A DNA stretch of 64,000 nt, taken from JAVBLW01 sp031553215 (lineage in GTDB: Bacteria; Bacillota_I; Bacilli_A; Acholeplasmatales; Anaeroplasmataceae). The position numbers were made by a program, and so were the translations under genes. The notes below the pieces were generated by a model. That model made no database searches and was not told the DNA's origin. It was given only the letters and a program-made list of their open reading frames with translations. Location: NCBI GenBank assembly GCA_031553215.1, contig JAVBLW010000003.1, positions 207,473 to 271,472 of the forward strand, in the 5' to 3' direction. Shown one piece after another: positions 1 to 7,587 of this stretch (the first letter of the stretch is position 1; each line of letters begins with the position of its first letter).

Positions 1-583
1 GTACATCAACTCCAAGCCCTTCTAATACTTCCACCATAATTCTTGGTGTAGTACCAGTTAAAGATCTTTTTGTTTCATCAAAACTCATTAATGAAAATAC
101 TGGTTTATCCGAATTTTCTTTAACAGCTAAAACTCCAGCTTTAAGCTCATAAATATCAGTAAATGTTTCTAATATAAATCCATCTACATGATCTCTTGCG
201 ATTAAAACAATTTCCTTAAATGCCTCATAAGCTTCATCAAAAGAAATGGTTCCAAGTGGTTCAAGTAATACTCCTAAAGGTCCAATGTCTAACATTACAT
301 ATTTTCCATTAGAAGATTCTCTTGCATTAGATATGGCAGCCATTAAGACTTCATTTAGTGAATACTTGATTTCAGATAATTTATATCTATTAGCCCCAAA
401 TGTATTAGTAGTAATAAAATCGGCACCACTATCAATATAGTTCTTATGAATTGTACATAGTATTTCCTTTTTTGTAATATTTAATTCTTCTGGATTATCT
501 CCAGCTTTTAATCCAAAGTGTTGAAGTTCAGTACCCATGGCACCATCAAATATCATTACTTTTTTTCCTATTTTTGATAACAT
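1..583 (-). CDS. metH: methionine synthase / homocysteine S-methyltransferase, N-terminal part (cut by window edge)
   Basis: The frame is open for 194 codons from an ATG at 581-583 to the left edge, so only the amino-terminal part is visible. It shows the homocysteine-binding methyltransferase barrel: IFDGAMGTEL near residue 11, ITTNTFGAN near residue 60, and a MLDIGPLG strand. The start follows GGAG-TAAC. It overlaps the end of the upstream MetH-activation-domain gene by 16 bases. Together with that gene and metF, this indicates the cobalamin-dependent enzyme, which transfers methyl from methyltetrahydrofolate to homocysteine. The zinc-binding cysteines and the folate and B12 domains would lie outside the window, so a single-domain homocysteine methyltransferase cannot be excluded. 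Confidence 0.88.
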   Translation of the reverse strand, partial: MLSKIGKKVMIFDGAMGTELQHFGLKAGDNPEELNITKKEILCTIHKNYIDSGADFITTNTFGANRYKLSEIKYSLNEVLMAAISNARESSNGKYVMLDIGPLGVLLEPLGTISFDEAYEAFKEIVLIARDHVDGFILETFTDIYELKAGVLAVKENSDKPVFSLMSFDETKRSLTGTTPRIMVEVLEGLGVDV

Positions 584-1164
584 GTTACTCCACTCCTTAA
601 GTATTTGCAGTTTTTCATTAGAAAACAATTTTTACAATTTTTCTTTTTTATATTTCCTATAGCAACGATTCCCATCATTGATTTTTGAGGAACCATTAAT
701 CCTGATTCTAGGAAAGTTATTCCCATGAACTTATCAGCTTTTATGATTGTACAAATTTCTTTATTATCTTTAATATCAGTATTTGAATAGCCAGGACAAA
801 ATCTATATGATAATTCCATATTTAGATTTTTTTCAAAATTATCAGCTAATTCTTCTATATAAGCACTACTTACAGCATCAAAAACGATTGATTTAGTTAA
901 ATCAGTCATTTGATAATACTTTATTCTTTTATCGATTTCGATCCCTAGGGTAGTTCCTACAAGTAAATATGATTTTGAACCATTCAAATAATCCAAGTAA
1001 ATATCATTCTTCAGAAAATCAAATAATTCATCGTACTCTTGATAAATATATTTAAATTTCGCAATTGATTCTACTTCTAAGATTGTCTCATCAATAAGTT
1101 TATTTATTATCTCATTTGGTGATATATTATGATATCCCAAATATTTTAAAATGTTATTCTTCAT
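568..1164 (-). CDS. free-standing MetH activation-domain protein
   Basis: This 198-aa protein resembles the carboxy-terminal SAM-binding reactivation domain of MetH, encoded as a separate gene. The signature is the RFCPGYSN segment followed by a stretch like the family's TESxMMxPxKS motif (here FLESGLMVPQKSMMGIVAIGN). The tail carries a Cys cluster (CKNC, C, C). In cobalamin-dependent methionine synthase this domain remethylates oxidised cob(II)alamin using SAM. The chosen ATG at 1162-1164 lies inside the 3' end of metF (11-base overlap). A GTG two codons upstream is the alternative start. Order metF - activation domain - metH on one strand, with overlaps, implies one operon. Split MetH systems of this kind are known in several Bacillota. 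Confidence 0.85.
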   Translation of the reverse strand: MKNNILKYLGYHNISPNEIINKLIDETILEVESIAKFKYIYQEYDELFDFLKNDIYLDYLNGSKSYLLVGTTLGIEIDKRIKYYQMTDLTKSIVFDAVSSAYIEELADNFEKNLNMELSYRFCPGYSNTDIKDNKEICTIIKADKFMGITFLESGLMVPQKSMMGIVAIGNIKKKNCKNCFLMKNCKYLRSGVTCYQK

Positions 1165-2047
1165 TAACACTCAATTCTTTCTTTAAAACATTGCTAATTT
1201 TTTCAATTATTTCTTTAGCTGTTGAAGAATTATTCATTACATATAAATGAACTCCATCTACATCATTTGCAAATAAATCAAGAATTTGATATACAGCATA
1301 ATTAATTCCAATTTCTCTTATAGCTTGTTTATCATCCTTAAATCTTTCAATCATTGATCTTAATGATAAAGGAATAGAACATCCTGTTAATTTAATAGTT
1401 TTTATGGCTTGTTTTGAATTTGTTAAAGGTAGTATTCCTGCAATAATAGGTACTGTAATCCCCATTTTTCTTGCTTCTCGAACAAGACGATAAAAATAAT
1501 CATTATCATAGAAAACTTGAGTAATAAAGAATTTAGCCCCAGCATCTTGTTTTATTTTTAGATTTAATATATCTTCATATAAACTTTCACATTCACTATG
1601 TCCTTCTGGATAGCAAGCTCCACCTAAACAAAAATTATCATATTTATTTGAAATATAAGTTTGTAATTCAGACGCATATTTAAAATGTTTTAAATATTCA
1701 ATATCCATATCAATTGGCTTGTCCCCTCTTAAGGCAAGAATATTTTCGATATTATTTTCTATTAATTCTTCACAAACTCTATCTACATCTTCTGGACTTG
1801 ATGGTCCACCAGTTAAATGAGCTAATGCTTCAATATTAGCTTTATTTTTTACATAGCTTGCAATGGCTACAGTATTTTTTGTATTATTTCCACCAGCACC
1901 ATAAGTAACACTTATCCAGTCAGGATTTAATAATGCTAATTCATCTATTGTTTTATATAAAGAATCTATATCTTTAGAATCTTTCTTTGGTGGAAATACC
2001 TCGAAAGATAAAGTTTTTTTTCTTTTTAATATTTCTGCTATCTTCAT
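1154..2047 (-). CDS. metF: 5,10-methylenetetrahydrofolate reductase
   Basis: This 297-aa FAD TIM-barrel protein has the family length and landmarks: SFEVFPPK near the start (catalytic Glu), SVTYGAGG, LALRGD, and FFITQVFYDND in the middle. It reduces methylene-THF to methyl-THF, the methyl donor for the adjacent methionine synthase. The start is the ATG at 2045-2047, preceded by AGGAG with 8-base spacing; a GTG three codons upstream is less well placed. It appears to be the first gene of the metF - activation domain - metH operon. I saw no SAM riboswitch or T-box in the roughly 50 bases between the preceding terminator and the start. Confidence 0.95.
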   Translation of the reverse strand: MKIAEILKRKKTLSFEVFPPKKDSKDIDSLYKTIDELALLNPDWISVTYGAGGNNTKNTVAIASYVKNKANIEALAHLTGGPSSPEDVDRVCEELIENNIENILALRGDKPIDMDIEYLKHFKYASELQTYISNKYDNFCLGGACYPEGHSECESLYEDILNLKIKQDAGAKFFITQVFYDNDYFYRLVREARKMGITVPIIAGILPLTNSKQAIKTIKLTGCSIPLSLRSMIERFKDDKQAIREIGINYAVYQILDLFANDVDGVHLYVMNNSSTAKEIIEKISNVLKKELSVNEE

Positions 2048-2093
2048 CTTATTCACTCCTAAAATTACTATTTATTTTAACATTTTTTAATGT

Positions 2094-2130
2094 AAAAAAC
2101 AAATAATAATGTAAAAATGCATTATTATTT
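2094..2130 (-). terminator. Rho-independent terminator after the pyridoxamine kinase gene
   Basis: Arms AAATAATAATG (2101-2111) and CATTATTATTT (2120-2130) form an 11-bp stem. On the minus strand it is followed by GTTTTTTA. The hairpin overlaps the stop region of the kinase gene and separates it from metF. Confidence 0.8.
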
Positions 2131-2958
2131 TACTTTATCAATGAAATTTGCTAAACAGGCTTCAAAATTGACACCATATTTTATATCTGTTTTTGCATTA
2201 TATGTTAAATTGATTGATTCTACTACAAAATCTACAGCTATTTCTGCAGCCTCTGGTAAAGATTTATTGTTTAAAATAGCACCAACTAATGCACTTCCGA
2301 ACACATCACCTGTTCCATGATAATACCCAGGTATCTTTTTCGCAAAATAATATGATATTCTTCCGTTATCATATGTGGCAGCCCCAATATATTCTTCATC
2401 AAAACTAACTCCAGTTAGTACTATTCTATCTGGTCCTAATAATGCTAATTTACTTAAGATATTCTCTATATAAAATTCTGTATATGGTCCTTCTTTATAT
2501 TCAATATCTAGCATTAAACAAGCTTCCGTAATATTAGGAATTATTATATTTGCCTTTGAACATAATTTTTTCATTCCTTTAGGAAATTCCTTGTCAAATG
2601 AAGAATATAATTTTCCATTATCAGCCATTACTGGATCAACTATTTTGAGTGTATTCCTATTTGATAGCTCATCAAAAATATTTGATACTAAATCTAATTG
2701 TTCAAAAGAACCTAAATATCCAGTATATATACCATCAATATTTAAATTTAGAGTTTTCCAGTGATCCACAATTGGTTTAATATCATTTGTTAAGTCTCTA
2801 AAAGTAAATCCTGTGAAACCACCAGTATGAGTTGAAAGAACAGCTGTTGGTAAAACTGATGTTTCTATTCCTGCAGCGGAAATAATAGGTAGTGCTACCG
2901 TTAATGAACATTTTCCTACACATGAAATATCATGAATTGCTAAAACTCTTTTTTGCAT
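2125..2958 (-). CDS. pyridoxamine/pyridoxine kinase (PfkB/ribokinase-like)
   Basis: This 277-aa vitamin B6 kinase phosphorylates pyridoxal, pyridoxine or pyridoxamine toward PLP. Visible features are the amino-terminal AIHDISCVGKCSLTVALPI segment, THTGGFTGFTF, the GIYTGYLGS strand and the GTGD anion-hole/catalytic motif in YYHGTGDVFGS near residue 215. The start is the ATG at 2956-2958, 8 bases after GGAGA; an upstream in-frame ATG at 2997 has no ribosome binding site. The PLP-dependent MetY gene lies just upstream, but a terminator separates the two, so they are probably independent transcripts. Confidence 0.88.
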   Translation of the reverse strand: MQKRVLAIHDISCVGKCSLTVALPIISAAGIETSVLPTAVLSTHTGGFTGFTFRDLTNDIKPIVDHWKTLNLNIDGIYTGYLGSFEQLDLVSNIFDELSNRNTLKIVDPVMADNGKLYSSFDKEFPKGMKKLCSKANIIIPNITEACLMLDIEYKEGPYTEFYIENILSKLALLGPDRIVLTGVSFDEEYIGAATYDNGRISYYFAKKIPGYYHGTGDVFGSALVGAILNNKSLPEAAEIAVDFVVESINLTYNAKTDIKYGVNFEACLANFIDKVK

Positions 2959-3002
2959 AATTAATTCTCCATTTCTAATATAGTTATATAATAACATCCT
3001 TT

Positions 3003-3046
3003 TGGTACTGATAAAACAACCAATTTTAATTTATTTTTCAGTACCA
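3003..3046 (-). repeat. inverted repeat in the leader of the pyridoxamine kinase gene
   Basis: TGGTACTGA (3003-3011) and TCAGTACCA (3038-3046) are perfect 9-base arms separated by 26 A+T-rich bases. The element sits between the metY terminator and the kinase start. It could be an operator pair or a leader stem-loop; there is no T-tract, so it is not a terminator. Confidence 0.5.
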
Positions 3047-3054
3047 GTTTTTTA

Positions 3055-3084
3055 AAAAAACCTTAAGATAATATTCATCTTAAA
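3055..3084 (-). terminator. Rho-independent terminator after metY
   Basis: TTAAGAT and ATCTTAA arms (3063-3082) form a hairpin which, read on the minus strand, runs into seven T residues. Confidence 0.8.
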
Positions 3085-3099
3085 GTTATTAATAAATTA

Positions 3100-4386
3100 T
3101 TAATTTTCAAATGCTTGGGATAAATCATAAATTATATCATCAATATGTTCAGTTCCAATTGACAATCTAATTGTATTTGGTTTAATACCAGCTTCTAATA
3201 ATTCTGCTTCATTCATTTGTGAATGAGTTGTTGATGCAGGGTGAATTACTAATGATTTAACATCGGCAACATTAGCTAATAAAGAGAATATTTCTAATTT
3301 ATCAATAAATTCTCTTGCGTCTTTTGCTCCACCTTTAATTTCAAACGTAAATATTGAACCTGCTCCATTTGGAAAATATTTATTATATAAAGAATTATAT
3401 TTATTTCCTTTTACTGAAGGATGATTAACTTTCTCCACTTTTTCATGATTAGTTAAAAAATCTATTACTTTTAAGGTATTAAATATATGTCTTTCTATCC
3501 TTAAAGATAGAGTTTCTAATCCTTGTAAAAACAAGAATGAATTAAATGGACTTATACAAGCACCTGTATCTCTAAGTAGGGTAGTTCTTACTTTTGTTAT
3601 ATATGCAGCTTTACCTACGGCTTCTGTAAATACTACTCCATGATAACTAGGATTTGGTTTTGATAAACCAGGAAACTTATCATTCTTAGCATAATCAAAG
3701 TTACCACTATCAATAATTACGCCTCCTATAGATGTACCATGTCCACCAATAAATTTAGTTGCAGAATGCACTACAACATCCGCACCATGTTCAATTGGTC
3801 TAAATAAGTATGGAGTTGCAAAAGTATTATCTACTATTAATGGTATTCCTGCATCATGAGCTACTTTAGATACTGCCTCCATATCTATAATACTTGAGTT
3901 AGGATTTCCTAACGTTTCAATAAAAATAGCTTTTGTATTTTTCTTTATAGCTTTTTGGTATTCACTTATATCATCCGGATCAACGAAAGTTGTTTCAATT
4001 CCATAATCTTTTAAGGTATTAGCAAATAAGTTATATGTTCCACCATATAAAGTTTGGGCCGCTACAATATGATCACCTGATGTAGCAACGTTTAATATTG
4101 AATACGTAATTGCTGCTGCACCACTTGCAAGAGCTAATGCCGCGATTCCACCTTCTAAAGCTGCGATTCTTTGTTCAAAAACATCAGATGTAGGATTCAT
4201 TAGTCTTGTGTAGATATTTCCACCTTCCGTTAAAGCAAATCTTCCAGCTGCTTGATTAGAATTTTCAAAAACATATGATGATGTTTGATAAATAGGTACT
4301 GCTCTTGAACCAGTTGCACTATCTGCTTGTTCTTGTCCAATATGTAATTGTTTAGTTTCAAATTTTAATTCTCTTTTGTTTGCCAT
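3100..4386 (-). CDS. metY: O-acetylhomoserine sulfhydrylase (MetY)
   Basis: This 428-aa PLP enzyme of the Cys/Met metabolism fold makes homocysteine directly from O-acetylhomoserine and sulfide, or acts with other thiols. Family marks are TKQLHIGQEQ at the start, YQTSSYVF, YTRLMNPTSDVFEQR, the LIVDNTFATPYL strand and the PLP lysine in HSATKFIGGHG (about K211). Length matches MetY rather than the shorter cystathionine gamma-synthases. The ATG at 4384-4386 is chosen because GGAGGA lies 9 bases upstream; the in-frame ATG five codons earlier overlaps that Shine-Dalgarno. It is a single-gene unit with its own promoter and terminator, and feeds homocysteine to the nearby MetH. Confidence 0.93.
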   Translation of the reverse strand: MANKRELKFETKQLHIGQEQADSATGSRAVPIYQTSSYVFENSNQAAGRFALTEGGNIYTRLMNPTSDVFEQRIAALEGGIAALALASGAAAITYSILNVATSGDHIVAAQTLYGGTYNLFANTLKDYGIETTFVDPDDISEYQKAIKKNTKAIFIETLGNPNSSIIDMEAVSKVAHDAGIPLIVDNTFATPYLFRPIEHGADVVVHSATKFIGGHGTSIGGVIIDSGNFDYAKNDKFPGLSKPNPSYHGVVFTEAVGKAAYITKVRTTLLRDTGACISPFNSFLFLQGLETLSLRIERHIFNTLKVIDFLTNHEKVEKVNHPSVKGNKYNSLYNKYFPNGAGSIFTFEIKGGAKDAREFIDKLEIFSLLANVADVKSLVIHPASTTHSQMNEAELLEAGIKPNTIRLSIGTEHIDDIIYDLSQAFEN

Positions 4387-4420
4387 AATTTTATCCTCCA
4401 ACTTATATTCCTATATAAAT

Positions 4421-4453
4421 AGTATGATATGAGTATACTCTTTTAATCATACT
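4421..4453. promoter_or_regulatory. candidate operator over the metY promoter
   Basis: Arms AGTATGAT (4421-4428) and ATCATACT (4446-4453) flank a second, perfect palindrome GAGTATACTC (4431-4440) that contains the -10 box. The nested symmetry over a promoter suggests a repressor site; the protein is unknown. Confidence 0.45.
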
Positions 4454-4460
4454 AAGTCAA
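4432..4460 (-). promoter_or_regulatory. sigma-A promoter of metY
   Basis: On the minus strand TTGACT (4455-4460) and TATACT (4432-4437) are separated by exactly 17 bases, about 45 bases upstream of the metY start. Confidence 0.8.
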
Positions 4461-4483
4461 TATGAATTTATAAAAAAATAAAA

Positions 4484-4508
4484 TCCTAGTTTCCTAGAAT
4501 TTTATACT
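4484..4508 (-). terminator. terminator overlapping the LysM amidase stop
   Basis: AAAATTCTAG-GAAA-CTAGGATTTT on the minus strand forms a 10-bp stem with one G-U pair, followed by a T-run. The stop codon lies in the left arm. Confidence 0.75.
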
Positions 4509-5521
4509 AACAATTCTTGACCAATTTTAAGATTATTTGAAGTTAAGTTATTTAAGGCTTTCAAATAATTTACAGTCACTCCGTTTGCCGTAGCAATTGT
4601 ATATAGAGTATCTCCTGCTTTTACTCTATAGGTTGATAATGAATTAGGGATTGATATCGTAAGTTTTTGACCTGGATATATAGTATTACTTGTTAACTTA
4701 TTTGCATCTTTTATAGAATCCACCGTCACACCAAAGGTTTGTGCTATTGAATAAAGACTATCTCCACTTTTTACATTGTATGTAATAACATTACTTTCAC
4801 TAAAGCTAACTGGTATTAATAGTTTTTGTCCTACTGTTAAATTAGTAGATGATAAATTATTTAAACTCATTAAAGTAGCTACTGTAGTATTGTTCTTTTT
4901 GGCTATATTATATAAAGTGTCTCCACTTTTCACAACATAATTTGTCGTACTTCCTTCATATTTATATCCTAAATACTCCGCAATACTTTTCACAACTGCT
5001 TCAGCTAAAGCATATCTATTATATCTAATTTGATTTACATCATCACCCTTGCTATCAGCGAATCCATATTCAACTATGATACTTTCATAAGGTTTAGTAT
5101 CTCTAATTATATAATAATAATCCTTTCCAGTTGAACCGGTTCTTGTATATATACCGTTGGCTGAAAGGTTTTGTCCTCTTGTGGATAAATTACTTGCAAT
5201 TAATCTTGGAAATGTATCCTTATTATCAATTGAATAAATAATTTCTGCGCCATCAAAGTTCCCATAATCTATATTTATATGGTTAGAAACTAATATATTT
5301 TTACCAGTTGAAGAAGGTGTTATATTAGAAACTCTTTTTATTCTCTCTGTAGGTCCCACCGTTTCATCAGTATACCTTGTCATTAGTACTGGTATACCTA
5401 ATTGCTTTAATCTATTAAATTGGTAAGTAGATATATCTAAATTAATATCTTTTTCTTTCCAATAACTATTTGATCCGCCACCTGGATCTGTTCCACCATG
5501 TCCGGGGTCTAATATGACCAT
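4502..5521 (-). CDS. N-acetylmuramoyl-L-alanine amidase (Amidase_3) with three LysM domains
   Basis: This 339-aa peptidoglycan hydrolase has a zinc amidase domain over about residues 1-185 (ILDPGHGG, VSNHIN, IIVEYGF as metal and catalytic landmarks). Three LysM repeats follow, each opening with a Y-x-V-K-(S/A)-G-D-(T/S)-L-Y block near residues 195, 250 and 300. The start is the ATG at 5519-5521 directly after GGTGAT; an in-frame ATG four codons upstream lacks a binding site. There is no signal peptide or membrane segment, which is unusual for a wall hydrolase. It may act as a lysin or spore/mother-cell enzyme, or leave the cell by an unknown route. Confidence 0.9.
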   Translation of the reverse strand: MVILDPGHGGTDPGGGSNSYWKEKDINLDISTYQFNRLKQLGIPVLMTRYTDETVGPTERIKRVSNITPSSTGKNILVSNHINIDYGNFDGAEIIYSIDNKDTFPRLIASNLSTRGQNLSANGIYTRTGSTGKDYYYIIRDTKPYESIIVEYGFADSKGDDVNQIRYNRYALAEAVVKSIAEYLGYKYEGSTTNYVVKSGDTLYNIAKKNNTTVATLMSLNNLSSTNLTVGQKLLIPVSFSESNVITYNVKSGDSLYSIAQTFGVTVDSIKDANKLTSNTIYPGQKLTISIPNSLSTYRVKAGDTLYTIATANGVTVNYLKALNNLTSNNLKIGQELLV

Positions 5522-5571
5522 TTTAATCACCATTATATTGTATGTTTGTTACTTAAATATGTTCTTTTATA

Positions 5572-5600
5572 TTGAAAAAAAGTTATTTTTATTAGATAAT
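5572..5600 (+). promoter_or_regulatory. sigma-A promoter for the 23-aa ORF and TIM-barrel gene
   Basis: TTGAAA (5572-5577), 17-base spacer, GATAAT (5595-5600), about 25 bases upstream of the first start codon. Confidence 0.65.
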
Positions 5601-5625
5601 ATTACTATAAAATAGGAGGCAGCAA

Positions 5626-5697
5626 ATGAGTATGAGTTATAGTTTAATTTCAATAGTAATAATGATTCTTAGCTTTTTATTTGGTTTTTTATTTTAG
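5626..5697 (+). CDS. 23-residue hydrophobic microprotein
   Basis: The ATG follows AGGAGG with 8-base spacing, a stronger binding site than most genes here have. The product begins MSMSYS and then forms one continuous hydrophobic segment rich in Ile, Leu and Phe, ending GFLF. This would be a single membrane helix with almost no soluble part. It lies 24 bases upstream of the TIM-barrel isomerase gene, under a good promoter. It could be a real membrane peptide or a translated leader. I recognise no family. Confidence 0.5.
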   Translation: MSMSYSLISIVIMILSFLFGFLF

Positions 5698-5721
5698 TTA
5701 ATATGAAAAAGGAGAAAATTT

Positions 5722-6552
5722 ATGAAAATTAGTTATCGTGCACACGATTACGGTAAATGCAGTACAACTGAATTAGCAGATAGAATATCTAAACATGATT
5801 TTAATGGAGTTCAATTAGCTATAAATAAAGCTATTGATGGGCTTACTGCTGAACCAGGTACTCTAAATGAAAATTTAGGGAAAGAAATAAAAGATGCTTT
5901 TAAAGCAAAGAATCTAGAAATTACAATGTTAGGGTCATATTTTAACCCTGTTCACAGTAATAAAGAGTTAGTAAAAAAGAATATTGTAAAATTTAAAGAA
6001 CATTTAAAATATGCCTCTTCTTTCGGTACAAAATATGTAGGTACTGAGACTGGTTCTTTCAATGATGATAAATGGACATATAATCCATTAAATCGTACTG
6101 AAGAAGCGTTCCAAGAAGTAAAAACAATCTTAAGTGATTTATTAATTACTGCTAAAGAGTATGATACTTATATGACTATCGAGGGTGCTGATGGACATTG
6201 TATGTATGAACCAAAGCAATTAAAAAGAATGTTTGATGAAATTAATAATGGTTATATGAAAATAATCGTTGATATTTATAATTACTTAAATCTTACTAAT
6301 TATCAAGATAATGCAAAGATTTTTGATGAATGTATAGAACTATTTGGTGATCAAATTGTAATATTCCATTTGAAAGATTTCATAGTTAAAGATGATAAAC
6401 TTGTACAAGTAGGTTTAGGACAAGGAATTATGAATCTAGAATATATTTTACCTCGTATTAAACAATACTGTCCTAATGCAAATTTAATATTTGAAGGAGT
6501 TAAACCTGAAGATATTGAAACTAGTTTAGCGTTAGTAAAAAAATATATTTAA
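5722..6552 (+). CDS. sugar phosphate isomerase/epimerase family protein (xylose-isomerase-like TIM barrel)
   Basis: This 276-aa protein has the AP-endonuclease-2/sugar-isomerase barrel pattern: DFNGVQLAI strand, TMLGSYFNPVH, KYVGTETGS, TIEGADGH, IIVDIYNYL, IFHLKDF and LIFEGV. The Glu, Asp and His at these strand ends are the usual metal ligands. The start follows AAGGAGA. The substrate cannot be read from the sequence; the family includes IolE/IolH-like and YcjR-like enzymes. It is probably co-transcribed with the upstream 23-aa ORF and ends at a bidirectional terminator. Confidence 0.8.
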   Translation: MKISYRAHDYGKCSTTELADRISKHDFNGVQLAINKAIDGLTAEPGTLNENLGKEIKDAFKAKNLEITMLGSYFNPVHSNKELVKKNIVKFKEHLKYASSFGTKYVGTETGSFNDDKWTYNPLNRTEEAFQEVKTILSDLLITAKEYDTYMTIEGADGHCMYEPKQLKRMFDEINNGYMKIIVDIYNYLNLTNYQDNAKIFDECIELFGDQIVIFHLKDFIVKDDKLVQVGLGQGIMNLEYILPRIKQYCPNANLIFEGVKPEDIETSLALVKKYI

Positions 6553-6584
6553 CAAAAAAAGATAGATTTCTCTATCTTTTTTTT
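6553..6584. terminator. bidirectional terminator
   Basis: An A-run, GATAGA, TTTC, TCTATC and a T-run form a hairpin that works on both strands between the convergent TIM-barrel and methyltransferase genes. Confidence 0.85.
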
Positions 6585-7228
6585 GTGCTTACACTCATAC
6601 CATCACCTATATTAAATATAGATGTGCTATATTTTTCATTTTCTAATAAAAAGCTATGGTAATTCTTCAATTTTCTAATTAATCCTCTTAAACTTCTACT
6701 TTGTATTTCGGATTCATCTAATACAAGTCCATGAAACAACATATTATCAGTTACAATAATACCATCTTCAGTTAATAAGGGTTCATATAAATTAAAGAAG
6801 TTTGTATATTGCCCTTTTGCTGCATCGATAAAAATCATATCAAACTTTTCATCTTTTACATCATCAAAAGAATCAAGTGCATCTTTAAATATAACTTTTA
6901 CTTGATTTTCTAATCCTAATTTTTTAATGTTAGAAATTGCTTCATTATACATAGTAATATCTCTTTCAATAGTTATAACTTCACTTTTACAAACCATAGA
7001 CATACGAGTCGAAGAAAAGCCAATGGCACTACCAATTTCTAATATTTTTTTAGGTCTTTTTACTCCAACAATCATTTCTAGAAAAGCTAAACCCTCATCA
7101 TTAATTATTGGAACATTATTAAGTTTAGCATATTCTTTCATTTCCTGATGGATAGAGTTAAAATGAAGATTTAGCATTATCGCCAAATCTTCTTTCTCTA
7201 ATGTTTTATTATTCGTGGTGATGTCCAC
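6572..7228 (-). CDS. SAM-dependent O-methyltransferase, TrmR/YrrM-like
   Basis: This class I methyltransferase (about 218 aa) resembles Bacillus YrrM/TrmR, which methylates 5-hydroxyuridine at the tRNA wobble base. Landmarks are KKILEIGSAIGFSS (SAM loop), VITIERD, DMIFIDAAKGQY and IIVTDNMLFHGLV. The start is uncertain. A GTG at 7226-7228 has AAGGA 7 bases upstream and overlaps the end of the DUF1292 gene by 20 bases. An ATG at 7241-7243 and an internal ATG at 7175-7177 are alternatives. The frame stays open further upstream, but that part is only an out-of-frame reading of the DUF1292 Cys/His-rich tail. In Bacillus yrrM also lies downstream of yrzB. Confidence 0.82.
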   Translation of the reverse strand: MDITTNNKTLEKEDLAIMLNLHFNSIHQEMKEYAKLNNVPIINDEGLAFLEMIVGVKRPKKILEIGSAIGFSSTRMSMVCKSEVITIERDITMYNEAISNIKKLGLENQVKVIFKDALDSFDDVKDEKFDMIFIDAAKGQYTNFFNLYEPLLTEDGIIVTDNMLFHGLVLDESEIQSRSLRGLIRKLKNYHSFLLENEKYSTSIFNIGDGMSVSTKKR

Positions 7229-7583
7229 AAGAACATCCTTCATCTTCGCAGTCACAATCTTCTTCGCCTTCACAATCACATTCTGAATCACAATGATCGC
7301 ATCCACATCCACATCCATCATGGTCATGTTCTTCCATTTTATCAGCATAATCAGCTAATAATTCTTCTAACATTGTCCATTCTTTTTCAGTTTCGATTTG
7401 TTTTAGTTCACCATTTCCATCAGCAGTTGGTACATATACTGCAGCACTTGCTTCATTTGTCCCTTTTTGAACAAATACTACATAGTCTTTATTTGTTTCA
7501 TCTGAGTGATGAGTAAATAATATTTCACACAATACTTCTTTTCCATCATCTGTTACAATTGTTAATAAACGTTCATTATTCAT
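7209..7583 (-). CDS. DUF1292 (YrzB-like) protein with Cys/His-rich metal-binding tail
   Basis: Residues 1-80 form the DUF1292 domain (LTIVTDDGKEVLCEILFTH near the start, IETEKEWTMLEELL near residue 70). The last 40 residues are almost entirely Asp, Glu, Gly, His and Cys, with ten Cys and six His, ending CSCGHHHE. That composition implies metal binding. Function of the domain is unknown. The gene lies 4 bases after ruvX in the alaS-ruvX-yrzB order known from Bacillus. As I recall, Bacillus YrzB lacks such a tail, so the extension may be lineage-specific. Confidence 0.9.
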   Translation of the reverse strand: MNNERLLTIVTDDGKEVLCEILFTHHSDETNKDYVVFVQKGTNEASAAVYVPTADGNGELKQIETEKEWTMLEELLADYADKMEEHDHDGCGCGCDHCDSECDCEGEEDCDCEDEGCSCGHHHE

Positions 7584-7587
7584 TTTT

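Noticed and set aside
2048..2124. Possible SAM riboswitch or T-box upstream of metF
   Set aside because: The gap is under 80 bases, mostly a terminator hairpin; none of the conserved elements is present.
2117..2320. Plus-strand ORF antisense to the pyridoxamine kinase
   Set aside because: It starts within the terminator hairpin, lacks a binding site, and the opposite strand encodes a conserved kinase.
7244..7348. 35-residue amino-terminal extension of the TrmR-like methyltransferase
   Set aside because: It is only an alternative-frame reading of the DUF1292 Asp/Cys/His codons (repeated Asp, Val and Met); related enzymes start later.
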